A stretch of DNA of 64,000 bases from Nothophaeocryptopus gaeumannii (taxonomy: Eukaryota > Ascomycota > Dothideomycetes > Mycosphaerellales > Mycosphaerellaceae): contig JASISA010000009.1 in NCBI GenBank assembly GCA_031771865.1, positions 1,364,001 through 1,428,000 of the forward strand. Direction: 5' to 3'. Numbering within the stretch: the stretch's first letter is position 1; the number at the start of each line of letters is the position of its first letter. Of this stretch, positions 46,580 through 56,718 are shown in pieces. Under the pieces are notes generated by a model. The model saw nothing but the letters and a program-made list of their open reading frames with translations, was not told the DNA's origin and did no database searches. Both the position numbers and the translations under genes were made by a program.

Positions 46580-49000
46580 TAGTAGCTAGCTAGTAGACAT
46601 AAAGCGACTAAGCCTATAATCTTAAGTCTAACTCCGAATCTACTGAGTAAACTAACTATCTAAAACGCGCTAGTAACGCTAAATTAGATACTTTCTACGC
46701 TTCGTTATTACTTAACTTACCTAGTATATAATTCTCTACTACTAATAGAAAGCCCTTTAGCTCGTCCTTAATTATTCTTCGTATACTACTCTCTAGAACG
46801 AGCTTCTTATATTCCTCTACTATCTCTTTGTCTTTATCTTTAATTATTACAAGCGACTAAACCTACTAGATTAAGCGCTATTTAGTCTCTCGTAGCTTAC
46901 GTTAAAGTAATAGCGGTATTGGATTATAGGCTCGTAGATACTTAAAGAATATTAGGAGCTACGAATAGTCTCGAAGGATTATATCTTAAGTAAACGGAGG
47001 TAGTAAAGATTAAGGTTCTACCTCGATAGAGCGTTAGCGTAGACGAGGAGGAGTCTATAGGCGCTACTAGTAAGGAAAGTACTAATTATAAGCTATTAAA
47101 GGTTAAAGGGCTTCTTTTAGAGTATTGCTTATACCGTTAGTTATTATCTACGTAAGAGCGAATAAAGACAATATAGAAGTATCCGTAGTAGGCTATAGTA
47201 TAGGTATAGGCGCCGTAGGCTTAGCGAACTTCTTCTTATTCTACTAAAGATTCGGATTTACGGACTTAATAGTATCGTAGTGATTCTAATACACAACTAT
47301 AAAGATATCGTACGGTATTATCTCGAAGTTATACTTAGCCGGATAGGCTTTAACGAGAAGAATCTAATCGTTTATATACCGGCCTCGAAGAATAAGATAA
47401 TCGTCGCTAAAGGGGATATAACTAATATAGCTAGAGTACTTTACGTTATTATAGCCTAGCTCCTAGTAGTAGTAATTGTCTTTAATAGCGTTAAAGTAGT
47501 CTCGATCTTCCGTACTATCTACTTTTAGCTACTTATTTAACCTCGACTTGCGAGTAGCCTTTAGTTAACTACTAGGTAGTACGTTAGAGTCTAGCTCTTG
47601 CATAATTATACCCTCGTCCGGCTCCTTAAAGCGCTTCTACTTATTAAGAATAGTAACATTTATAACACGCTTCTATTTAAAGTAGTACTTTAATACTAGT
47701 AGTACGTCGTCGCGGAAGTAATCTTTAGTACCGAATTCGTAGTTATGAATAGCTTTTAGTAAGCTAATCTTCGAGGCTTAAACTATATATATTCGGCTTA
47801 TATATATCTACGAATAGCCTTTACTAGGTTAAGGATTCAGCTATTAATAGAACTCGTCTAGTCGTGCTTCTAAAGATAGTATCGCTTAACTAAAGATACC
47901 GTCCTATAGATAGCCTTATATATAAGTAGTAGTTATAAACTCTTCGTTAAGAATAATCGTTCCTAAGAAGAAATAGTATACTTTACTAAAGATTCGATAC
48001 TCCCTAGTCTAGTAGATAGGGATTTCGAAGCCCTTGTAAAGACGAGGCGGTAGTAAAGCTAGAGGAGGCGAAGATAGACGTAGTAGTAGTACTAACTTCG
48101 ATTTTAAATATCTACGAGAAGGAGGAGGCGAAACTAGCGTATCTACGAGAGTTGGATAGTAGTTTTTACTAGCTAGGCGATCGTCCTAGGCGTTAGAAGA
48201 AGTAGCTTCGTTATTAGCGTCTAGTAGGCTTAAATCTATACCTTTTTTTATAGGCTTAATAGGAGATTATTCGCTATTATTAGAAGATAATTTCTATTAC
48301 TTAGTTTATTTCTTTTAACGCTTACGTTATTGTTTAGTACTACTATTCGATTTGCGCTTTTTCGTAGCCTAAGATTTCTTCCCTACTTAGCGAGCCTCGG
48401 CTATACCCGCTTTCTCCTTTTCCTCCTTAGTTAAGCTATCTTCCTACCTAGCGCTAGCTATAGGACTACTCTACGTACTAGCTATAGACTTAGAGGCGTT
48501 AGAGGTATATTTTTTAGGTAGCTTTAACTACCTCTTAGGTCTTGTTAGTTATTCTAGCGTATCCGCTTCGGTCTATAGTATAGGCTACTTAGGCGGAGAG
48601 CTCTTAGGGAGAGAGGAGGCTTTCTTAGGCTCTTAATTACGTGTTCGCCTACTATAATACGTCGCTATTAGTAATATATTCTCTTTATCGTAGTTCTCGT
48701 CTATAAGAGTATCGAAGAGGTAGTTTATCTCGAAGTCTAGGTCGAAGAAGGAGGCATTTGGATCCTAGGCTTCCTAGATCTATATATAGTTACTACGTTA
48801 CTAGCGGGCTATATTAGCGTCGAGTATAGCTTGGATAGGATTATATATGCCTTAGTATTCGCTTTCGTTAAGGGAATAAGCAAAGGGAGCTAAGTATTCA
48901 TCGTTAATCGAATAGAAGGTAACGGGACTAAAAGGGGTAGTCTACTAGGTCTCGGGAACCTCCTAGCGTACTATAGTTACTACATCCCTATAGAAACCGA
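46580..49000 (-). pseudogene. RIP-degraded ORF of about 800 codons, function unknown
   Basis: A single minus-strand frame can be read for about 2.4 kb, from near 49000 to near 46580, interrupted only by TAA and TAG and, in my reading, never by TGA. That is the signature of a once-intact gene hit by CpA-to-TpA mutation. The N-terminal part has recognisable unbroken wording such as DEYLAPFAYSLNESEY and NPIQAILDANIAR. A middle part is Lys/Ser-rich with nuclear-localisation-like basic runs (KKRKSNSS). A later part reads SYISYIPFSDDYLILRGRYI and DIFIVVY. The C-terminus is predicted helical (IKDKDKEIVEEYKKLVLES). I recognise no domain. Its 3' end meets the transposase gene of the same TIR element in convergent orientation. 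The true start and stop codons are unclear. Confidence 0.55.
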
Positions 49001-49097
49001 GTTAATTTACAAATGAAGGCAATGAACTGTCTGTATAGCTCAAAAGACAGCGATGTAATAGATGTTGTGTGTAATTAGTGTGTGTGTTGTTGTAGAA

Positions 49098-49137
49098 AGA
49101 AGCTCAAAATCCTTCCCGACCCTTTTGCGGGCTAGAA
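49098..49137 (-). repeat. Right terminal inverted repeat
   Basis: Reverse complement of the left TIR with one mismatch, followed by TA at 49138-49139. Not RIP-mutated. Confidence 0.9.
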
Positions 49138-49622
49138 TATGGGGCTGCTCATTGGCCTCCTTCCCGTTGTCGAAGATACGAACTTCTCTTCTTCGGCTTT
49201 TCCGGCTCTCCTGCCGGTCTTCATCATGGCTTGTCCATTGCCATGCTCCACCTTCTGCACCTCTGTTCGGAACACGATGCCGTCCGTGCACAAGAGGCAG
49301 TGAAGTCTCTGAAGGTTGGCACGGCAGCAATGGCCTTGGCGACGTAGAACTACTCTCCGCTTTTTGACACCGCCACCACTTTGTACCTTCGTGGGCTTGA
49401 CTCACCTCAGGCCACTCAGGAGAGGAGGTCACAGTGTCAATGGCGAGAGAGCACCAAAAATTTCCGTATCACTGGCCCAAAACCCAGAAAACGCTTCTCT
49501 TAGACTGTGGGTGAGGGGATTGCTGAAACACTCATCCTATTTGCTTTGTTGACGGACTACTGCTACTACTACCGTTCACTTTTCACACACCGGACATCAA
49601 AACAGCTCAATTCGCATCCAGA
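49138..49622. other. Promoter and 5' UTR region of the ABC-F gene
   Basis: About 480 bp of unmutated sequence between the TIR element and the ABC-F start. A minus-strand frame at 49040-49432 runs through the TIR and is not considered a gene. Confidence 0.4.
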
Positions 49623-51900
49623 ATGCCAACCAAACGCGCCAAAGACCAGAAGGTGACGGAGGCCGCAGCGGCCGGCGCCCTCACCGTCACTGCTCAGCAG
49701 AGTCGCTTCCATACCGAGATGGACGAGGATAACAACCTCAAGGAGGCAAGTCGGCAAAGTCAAGTCCCAGAGACCGCCATTGACGTAGGAGTAGATTGTG
49801 GTGAAGGACCTCTGTATCTCACTGGGAAACCGTGAGCTTTTGTCTCATGCTGATCTTCAGCTTCAACGGGGACGACATTACGTGCTCCACGGCCGAAATG
49901 GGATCGGCAAATCTACTCTGCTAAAGGCTATTGCGACCGATCAGATACCGAATATTCCGCGTGGTGTCAAGACGCTTCTTCTCGGACAGACTCAATCCAC
50001 ACTGGAAGAGGATCTGGACCAACTGAAGATTGCTGACCCGTCAGTCTTGGAATATGTGGTTCGCAGCGACGAGAAGCGGGAGCAACTGTTACATGAGTGC
50101 AGGACCCTATCGGCCGCACTGGAGACCTCCACAGATCCCGTAGCTGCGGTAAAGGCGTATCGGAAGGTCGAGCACGAGCGACTCGAACGAAGATACCACG
50201 TCGCCACGCAGCTCGCCGTACGACGTAGCGGCGCACGTGGCAGACGGTCCCGAGAGGAGCAGCTGAAGCTGGAGGAAGAGTTGAAGGTCTCGGAGGCAAG
50301 ACTTACTCAGGACGTGACCCCTGTTGAGATGAGTGACGAGAACCATAAAGCTGCCGAGTTGCTTGCGGATGTTCAGACATCGCTGGAGCTCATGGATGCC
50401 GCGGGTGCAGAAGCCAAAGCCCGATCCGTATTGCTTGGACTGGGTTTTTCGAAGGACAGTCTTGAGCAGCCTTGGTCTCACCTCTCAGGCGGATGGCGGA
50501 CGAGATGCAGTCTTGCATGCGCGTTATGTCAGTCTGTAAATCTACTCCTTCTCGACGAGCCAACCAACTTTCTTGACCTGCCTTCAATCATCTGGCTGGA
50601 GCGGTATGTCCAAGAGATGAGCGATGACACCACAGTTATGGTAGTCACGCACGATCGTGCATTCGGAGACGAAGTGGCTGAGGAGCTTCTTGTCATGCGA
50701 AACCAAACGCTAGAGCGCTTTCGGGGCAATCTCTCGCAATACGAAATGGATCGCTTGAAGACATACAAGTACAAGAGCAGGATGAAGGAAACCGTCGACA
50801 AGCAGAAAAAGCAGATGCATTCATCAATTGAAAGTAACGTGCAAGCAGCTCGTAAGGCCGGGGACGACAAGAAATTGAAGCAAGCGGCATCCAAGAAAAA
50901 AAAATTGGAGGAGCGCACAGGAATGGAAGTCTCGGCCAAAGGCACGAGGTTCAAGCTGAATCGAGACATGGCTGGGTACTTTCTCAGCAACAGGAGTGAG
51001 GTAGAGGTCCCAGAGTTCGACCCGCCCGCCCAGATGACCATTCCTAAAGAGCCACCGGATCTCAGATTTCCAGGAGCTCTTGTCAGCTTCGAGAAGGTCA
51101 ATTTCGCATACACGGTTGGCAAGAAGAAGGTGCCAATCCTGAACGACGTCAATTTGACCATCCACCCTGGTGACCGCATCGGAGTTGCAGGTCTAAACGG
51201 CTCTGGAAAGTCAACTCTGGTATCTTTGGCAATGGGTCATACTCAATCCGACTCATCAAAGCTGATGCTACCAACTTCGGGAACGGTGACTCGCCATACC
51301 CGTGCTCGATTTGCACTCTATTCACAACAATCATACGAGGATCTCGAAGCAATTGCCGCTGAGAGGCCGCACGCAACGGCGCTCTCACATCTCATGGAGT
51401 TCATCGGCCCAGAAGTACAAGAGCAGCCGGCCCGTGCCATCTTGTCCGGAGTAGGTCTCTCTGGGAAGATTGCTTCGGATGTCCCTATCGCACTGCTCTC
51501 AGGTGGGCAGAGAGTTCGTCTGGCTTTAGCGAAGATCTTCTGCAATCCGCCGCAGCTGCTCATCTTGGATGAGGTCACTACTCATCTGGACACTGATACC
51601 ATTCAGGCTTTGGTGTCTGCATTGAAGGACTATCAAGGCGCGATTGTGGTCGTGACGCACGACCGTTTCTTCATGAAATGCGTTGTCGAAGGTACCCGCA
51701 TGAAGACATTGGCTGCTGCCAACCGACCAGAGGATGAGGGAGAGCAAGATGACGAATCTTCGGAGGATGAGATGGAAGAAGCGAAGCGCAATCGAGTGGT
51801 CTACCGACTTTCCAAAGGCAAATTAAGCAAGTTGGAGCGAGGCATGGAGCAGTATGAAGAGATCGCAGCCAGGTCAGTCGCGAAGCTGGGCAAGACATGA
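49623..51900 (+). CDS. ABC-F family ATPase (ribosome-associated type), two exons
   Basis: A soluble twin-ATPase protein without membrane segments, the ABC-F arrangement whose fungal members (Gcn20, Arb1 relatives) act on ribosomes. Exon 1 49623-49745 starts MPTKRAKDQK. A 49-bp intron with a GC donor (GCAAGT) and TAG acceptor joins it to 49795-51900, giving 742 aa. NBD1: Walker A GRNGIGKST (about residue 74), signature LSGGW (about 271), Walker B LLLLDEPTNFLD (about 291). A charged linker helix lies between the domains (about 350-400, KKQMHSSIE, KKKKLEER). NBD2: Walker A GLNGSGKST (about 507), signature LSGGQ (about 610), Walker B LLILDEVTTHLD, where Val replaces the usual Pro after DE. The acidic C-terminus has a DDESSEDEMEE run. 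GTG at 49798 is not the start: an in-frame stop precedes it and the ATG exon fits. Confidence 0.9.
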
Positions 51901-52329
51901 GAGTGAGCTTTTAGCCACCGTCAGGTCTGAGCTTCTGAACACCAACTTCCGGAGAATCTTCTCTACTCAGAATCCATCGAGCGGGTGTGCACAGCATGCT
52001 CTACGCTCTCTCAAATTCATCCATATCTTTCATCACTTTAAGTTGACTGTCTCTTACTCTGCGAGAAAACTTGTCTTCGAGACCGCTGTTCGCATAGGTC
52101 GAAGCTTTCCCGTTGCAGCCCACAACCCCGACCGATCCAACGACAATACGATAGAGTGATTGCAAATCCCGCCGTGAGAGATTCTGATGATTGACAGTGA
52201 GCAATTGAGCACCTACAAAGCCTCGAAACCCACTGAAAGCCGTCGCATCTTTCCCACACGGCCCCGAGCATGCCAGGATCTTGACCAGTCCGCCCTCTTC
52301 CATACTTTATTGACAGCACATCCCACTAA

Positions 52330-52886
52330 TACATACTCTCGGTCTCCTGTTCCGACGCCCGCATCGAATCCTCCGAATTTCTTAATCTTCAGAAAGGCGG
52401 TACGTCCTCCACTTCCCTAACCTCATATCCACATGTCTTTTGGCCCCTTCACGGCCCTGCCTCCAGCTAACCTTTGGTGTTCCATCGTCCGCGTAGCAGG
52501 CGGCCGCGTAAGCCCCGAGATCTTTCGTTCCCTTGAAATCATGGGAACCATAGCGTCCATTGGTCTTATCGTCGTGGTGCACCACACAGACTGTGGGGGA
52601 TTGATGAGGACTGATGATGAGATCAAGCAGATTTTGGGGGAGAAAAATCCTGGGGAGGAAGGGGAGGTTGAGGGAAGGTTTATGGGACTTCTAGGGAGTA
52701 AGTTGATCCGTGGCAGTACCATTGTTGGGGATAATCACTGATGAGTTGAATTTCAGCATTGGTGTCGATGAGAGTATTCGACAGGATGTCCAAAAGGTGA
52801 AGGAGTGGAGCTTCTTGCCGGAGTTTGCGGGGGTCGTGGAGTATGCGTTTGAGACGGAGACGGAGAAGTTGAGGGAGGTCGTTTAG
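52330..52886 (+). CDS. Beta-carbonic anhydrase-like protein, gene model incomplete
   Basis: Beta-class carbonic anhydrases hydrate carbon dioxide using a zinc held by Cys, His and Cys plus an Asp-Arg dyad. Visible parts: CSDARIESSEFLNLQKG at 52348-52398 (zinc Cys and Asp-Arg); a 67-bp intron 52400-52466 (GTACGT, branch CCTAAC, CTCCAG) joining in frame to ANLWCSIVRVAGGR and VVVHHTDCGG (zinc His and Cys) in exon 2 (52467-52697); then IGVDESIRQDVQKVKEW in 52757-52886 with TAG at 52884-52886. The second junction (52698-52756, GTAAGT...TTTCAG) is out of frame by one base as written; one extra G at the donor would fix it. Upstream of 52330 the frame is closed, so the N-terminus is missing, in an unrecognised exon or in a different frame. 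It could be a decayed gene. Confidence 0.6.
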
Positions 52887-53429
52887 CAGTGTTGGCTGAG
52901 CTTCATCCTCCGGGTTTGCCAAGTCTATTGTATCCGAAGTCATTCTGAAGGATGGATGCTCAGAAACTTTGCGAGACTCGATTCAGTGGTCAACGGGTAG
53001 TGTAGCTCTGTTGTGCCAGTCAGGCGAGATGTACTATGAAGACCGTTCATTGCAGCTCACTGAAAAGCCACCCAGTGAATCATTGTCATCGTCTTTGGTC
53101 GTATCAAAGATATCCTGCGTGCCATATTTGAGGCAAAGCGATATTACAGTCGCTGTGGAAGTAGCAGCTCCGCTCATACCATTCCAGCGTGTGCAAAGAC
53201 CTTGGTCAGATGGCCACATGTCAGTGCTTGATCGGCGCCGAGGCTGAACATTCCCACGAGAGTTGCACAGGCCATGCAGCCTAGAGCAACAATGCCAATG
53301 GCGATGGTACGGGTGGTGATCCTGCTGATCGTCTTATCCGAAAATTTGAGCTTACTGGGGAGGAGACGAGGACACAACGATCGCGTGAGGCCAGAGCTTC
53401 ACGCCTGGTTGAAAAGGAGCAAGACTGAT
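52887..53429. other. Region with a possible small membrane-protein ORF
   Basis: A minus-strand frame at 53174-53377 encodes a hydrophobic stretch (ISRITTRTIAIGIVALGCMA and beyond) that could be a membrane segment, preceded by a basic segment. It could be a separate small gene or an exon of an unrecognised gene. The plus-strand frames here are no better. No assignment. Confidence 0.25.
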
Positions 53430-53765
53430 TCAGAGCTCATCTTTCTTCCCTTCTTTGGCGGCCTTTCCCTGAGCTCCTACATTTTTTGGCTTCCATAGCA
53501 ACTGATCAAGCTCCGGAATAGTCGACCCGCAGTAACCACTTTCATCGAAGTTATCTTTTGGTCCGACGAGCAGGAAGCCATCGAAATGAGCTCCCTGGCT
53601 GAGATCCAGGCATCCGGTCTCCGACAAGGCAGCCTCGACATGCCACATGCGAGCTTCGATAGCCTTGGGTATCAATAGAAGCTCTTTGGAGACATCGCAT
53701 GACTTGGCATTAGTTCGATATCGGTAGGCCACGTCCCCTACAGCATTCACTGTTACATCTCCAGG
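53430..53765 (-). CDS. 3' part of an unknown gene whose product ends in KDEL
   Basis: A minus-strand frame enters from the repeat border near 53765 and runs to the stop at 53430. The product includes LLLIPKAIEARMWHVEAAL, CLDLSQGAHFDGFLLVGP and STIPELDQLLW, and ends GKKDEL. The last four residues, KDEL, are an ER-retrieval signal if the protein enters the secretory pathway; that cannot be judged because the N-terminus is missing. A plausible acceptor (ATATAG) lies at about 53765, and upstream a donor-like GGTAAGAG at about 53827. The earlier exons would fall in sequence that already looks RIP-affected, so the gene is probably truncated or damaged. I do not recognise the family. Confidence 0.45.
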   Translation of the reverse strand, partial: PGDVTVNAVGDVAYRYRTNAKSCDVSKELLLIPKAIEARMWHVEAALSETGCLDLSQGAHFDGFLLVGPKDNFDESGYCGSTIPELDQLLWKPKNVGAQGKAAKEGKKDEL

Positions 53766-53769
53766 CTCT

Positions 53770-54798
53770 ATATTAAATAGCTATATAGTATCTACCTAGT
53801 GCCACATGAAACAAGCACCTCTTACCCTATCCCGGAAAGTTCGTGAATAGAGACAGTCTATATAGGTATATCAGAGAGTACCTACTCAATAGTCGGACTA
53901 TTTATAAGAACCTAAGCTGGAAGTAGGAACTCTTTAACCTTCTACTTTTATACTCCTCCTCGTTACTACCCTTATATTGCAATATTATACTTATAAAGAC
54001 GGTCTTCTAAGTCGCTAGTAATATACTAGTCTCCTATAAATATCTTATATATTATCCTTGTCGTTTTAAAGCTAAAGTTTTACCTAAAGTTAGTAGTATT
54101 ACTAATTTTAAGGTATTGTTCGCGATACGTACGTACTAAGCCTAAGACTCTATATAGGATTATATTAAATCGTACTTTCGAGGTAGCGGTACTACTTAGT
54201 AGCTATTAGAGAATAATTTAGTAGTATATAGTAAGGCTACTATATATCGTTAGTAAGATAATTAGCGTGTATATAGCGAGATCTACGAGCCTTAGATAGC
54301 TAGGTAAGGCCGACCTCGTATCCTTATAACCGAGTAAGAGAAGTATATCGAAAGTTACCTATTAGGCTATCCGGATACCTACCTTATCGAGATAGCGGAT
54401 TAATTATAAGACGAGTTTCTAGAGCTTAAGGGATATATTAAACCGAGGTAGGTATCTCGAATAATAAAGGAACTTAGTTAGACGTAAGTAAGGGTTAGGA
54501 GGGTAGTAAAGGAGCGTAATCCGCTACTACGCGCGCTCTAGCTAGCTAGATTATATTATTAGCTAGTCGATAGATTAGTATTTATTAATAAGACTACCTA
54601 TAATTAAAAGACTAGTTAGCGGAAGTATAGATAGTCCCCTAAAGGCGTAGACTATAGAGATTATTAATATACTAAGAGGGAGATAAGGTAGAGTATCTTA
54701 CTAGCCTTTATAATCTATAGTTACTTACTATATACTATTATCTATTAAGGATCTATTACTACTACTATCTTTTATAACTAGATTATCGACGAGGTAAT
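53770..54798 (+). pseudogene. Tc1/mariner-like transposase, 5' part, RIP-degraded
   Basis: The plus strand near 54610-54790 reads, with RIP stops, SPKGVDYRDY, ILLAFIIYSYLLYT and SITTTIFYN, IIDEVIV: the segment after the first catalytic Asp of a Tc1/mariner transposase (W-P-G...LPAxxxxGY...G...FxxFI). The remainder (54000-54600) is TA-rich with a helix-turn-helix-like part I cannot delimit. It is broken at 54798 by a solo LTR carrying Gypsy-2 and resumes at 61502. Confidence 0.65.
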
Positions 54799-55023
54799 TG
54801 TTACGGACCGTCTCCTCGATCACGTGGATTGGCCTAAGAAGCGTCGAACCTCGGAATGTCTCTCGGTGATCAGAGTCTTGAGAAGTGTAACCTTTACTCA
54901 GAAGAGTAGTATTGAGTTGAGCACGAAGCTCCTATCTAGCTGATAAGGAATGTTCTCTATATACTCGCCTTCCTTAGTATTGCTCTGTCTGCTCTGTCTG
55001 CTCCGTTGCTCTGCTGAGGGAGC
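54799..55023 (+). repeat. Solo LTR, left part (split by Gypsy-2)
   Basis: Begins TGTTACGGACC directly after the duplication GTAAT (54794-54798). Together with 61402-61496 it makes a solo LTR of about 320 bp, unmutated by RIP, inserted in the transposase relic. The end of this part is rich in GCTCTG-type short repeats. It shares only the outer TGTTACGG with the Gypsy-2 LTR. Confidence 0.85.
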
Positions 55024-55354
55024 TGTTACGGTTCGTGCTGGGTCCTTGCCCAGTGCGAGGTCACGTGTTACTGATCGTAAGGTACGAGACCGAGCAGAGC
55101 CTCCTGATCACCCTGATCAGGATGATCACCTCTCCCTAGGCGATCAGTCTGATCACACTGATCACCTAAAGTCTCTTATGTATTTAGGAACGATGGTTGA
55201 CTAGCAATCATCGTGTTCAACTCATGTTACAATCTCACTGATTGGAATAAGCCAAGACTTCCTTCACTTCGTTCCACTTGCCGACGCATTCTCCAAAGAA
55301 GCCATTCCACGTGATTAAGCGAGTCACCTGACAAGCGAGATACCGTGCGTAACA
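55024..55354 (+). repeat. Gypsy-2 5' LTR
   Basis: 331 bp. The U3 half carries an array of short palindromic TGATCA/GATCAC motifs at 55104-55166. The last 164 bp (55191-55354) are shared with the 3' LTR and with the solo LTR at 63161. Confidence 0.93.
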
Positions 55355-55371
55355 CTTTGAACACCCTCAGG

Positions 55372-56718
55372 ATGAGTGCCTCTCAGCAAACCGGAAGGGG
55401 AACTCCGCCCCAGCGAAGCAGGAAGCTCTCGCCAACGATCCAGCACATCTCAGTCGGCCATCAATGCGCCAACCATACCAATGACAGTTCCCTCAAGGTC
55501 GGCAAGCCGGACTACTATTATGGCGACCGAGACAAGTTCGACGTCTGGCTTACCCAAATGGACATGTACTTCAAGTTCAACGAGATGGGTGAAGCTCAGA
55601 AGCCACTCTTCGCAACGACCTTTATGCGAGGACGTGTGCAGCACTGGATCAAACCTTTTCTCAGGAACTACTTGACAGTGACGAGGATTCAACGGGAATC
55701 TTCAGGACCTGGAATCACATGAAGAACGCAATGAAGCAGGTGTATGGAGTCTCGAACGAGGTTTCGACCGCGGTCCGGGTTATCAACATCTCACTCAGAA
55801 GGGTTCCACGGCAGACTACGCAGCCAAGTTTCAGGAGCACGCCCAGATCACGGATTGGGACGACGATGCTCTCAAGTTATGTTCCGACGAGGTCTCAGAG
55901 ACTCAGTCAAGGATGAACTGATGCGATACTCTGGGAAGATCGACAGCCCTCGGAGAACTGATTAAAGCGGCGATTGAACTGGACGACCAACTTTACGAGC
56001 GAGCCATGGAGCGACGCTATGATTCAAAGGTTACGGGAAGGGCAGGCTATGTGCCCTCGGGACGACGCGATGGGTGGTCTAAACCACCTCAGAGACAGCA
56101 ACGCGACCCGATGCAATGGACTGGCAGTTCAATGCAACCCAGAAAGGTCGCCCGTTCAAAGGAAGTAGGAAGGGCAAGAGTTCGCCCAGAAGAAATGAGA
56201 AGAAACTGAATTGCTATGCATGTGGCAAGGAAGGCCACTATGCGAGGAATTGTCGTTCAAAGAACATGGTGCAACGACAGTTCAACACGATGCAACGAAA
56301 CCACGACGTGGGACGCGGAACCTACGAAACGACAGGCGCCGATCAACAAAAGCCACGATTGTTTGGTATGATGACACGAAAGTTACCTGACGAGACAGGT
56401 CGGGAACTGCGGAACGGTCACGGAAGCCTTCACTGGCGATTCTGTTATGACGATTCGTGTCAAACACACTACTCCTCGAAGATGGAAGCAGGATACTGGC
56501 CGTCTGCGCCACGAAGACCTGCCCCGGTTCCACCAATCAACACCACAGTTGGAGGACACCGACACTTACCAATTCGGACGAACTACGACAACTTGATCGT
56601 CACGTTCAAACGCCGGAAGAGGAGGATTTGGATGAAACCTGTTGGGGCGCTGATGACAGCGATAAGGAGAACCAAAATCCCAATGAATCTGAGGGGACCC
56701 CACAGGAGGAAGTGGTGA
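55372..56718 (+). pseudogene. Gypsy-2 Gag, frameshifted
   Basis: Starts at the ATG at 55372 (MSASQQTGRG), 18 bp after the LTR. The capsid-like part includes YYYGDRDKFDVWLTQMDMYF and, in other frames, YAAKFQEHAQITDWDD. It then shifts through 55719-56209 into the knuckle frame, with CYACGKEGHYARNC at 56212-56253. The Gag/Pol transition overlaps a second frame from 56457. Confidence 0.75.

Larger units (their letters stand above)
39923..49137. mobile_element. TIR-bounded, TA-flanked DNA transposon, about 4 kb without the nested LINE
   Basis: A 40-bp terminal inverted repeat (39923-39962 and the reverse complement of 49098-49137, 39 of 40 identical, outer end TTCTAGCCCGC) is flanked on both sides by TA (39921-39922 and 49138-49139), the target duplication of Tc1/mariner elements. 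Inside are a Tc1/mariner-like transposase relic (+, 40192 to about 41362) and a convergent open frame of about 800 codons (-, about 46580-49000). LINE copy C sits between the two with a 13-bp target duplication. The interior is strongly RIP-mutated, while the outer about 300 bp on the left and 130 bp on the right are not. The unit lies between the monooxygenase and the ABC-F gene. That the large ORF is part of the element, and not an earlier insertion, is inferred from the TIR positions. Confidence 0.75.

Noticed and set aside
39923..49137. Starship-type giant element
   Set aside because: No tyrosine recombinase captain found. The TIRs, TA duplication and transposase point to Tc1/mariner.
49040..49432. 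130-codon minus-strand frame through the right TIR
   Set aside because: Spans the element border, so it cannot predate the insertion. No counterpart on the other side of the element.
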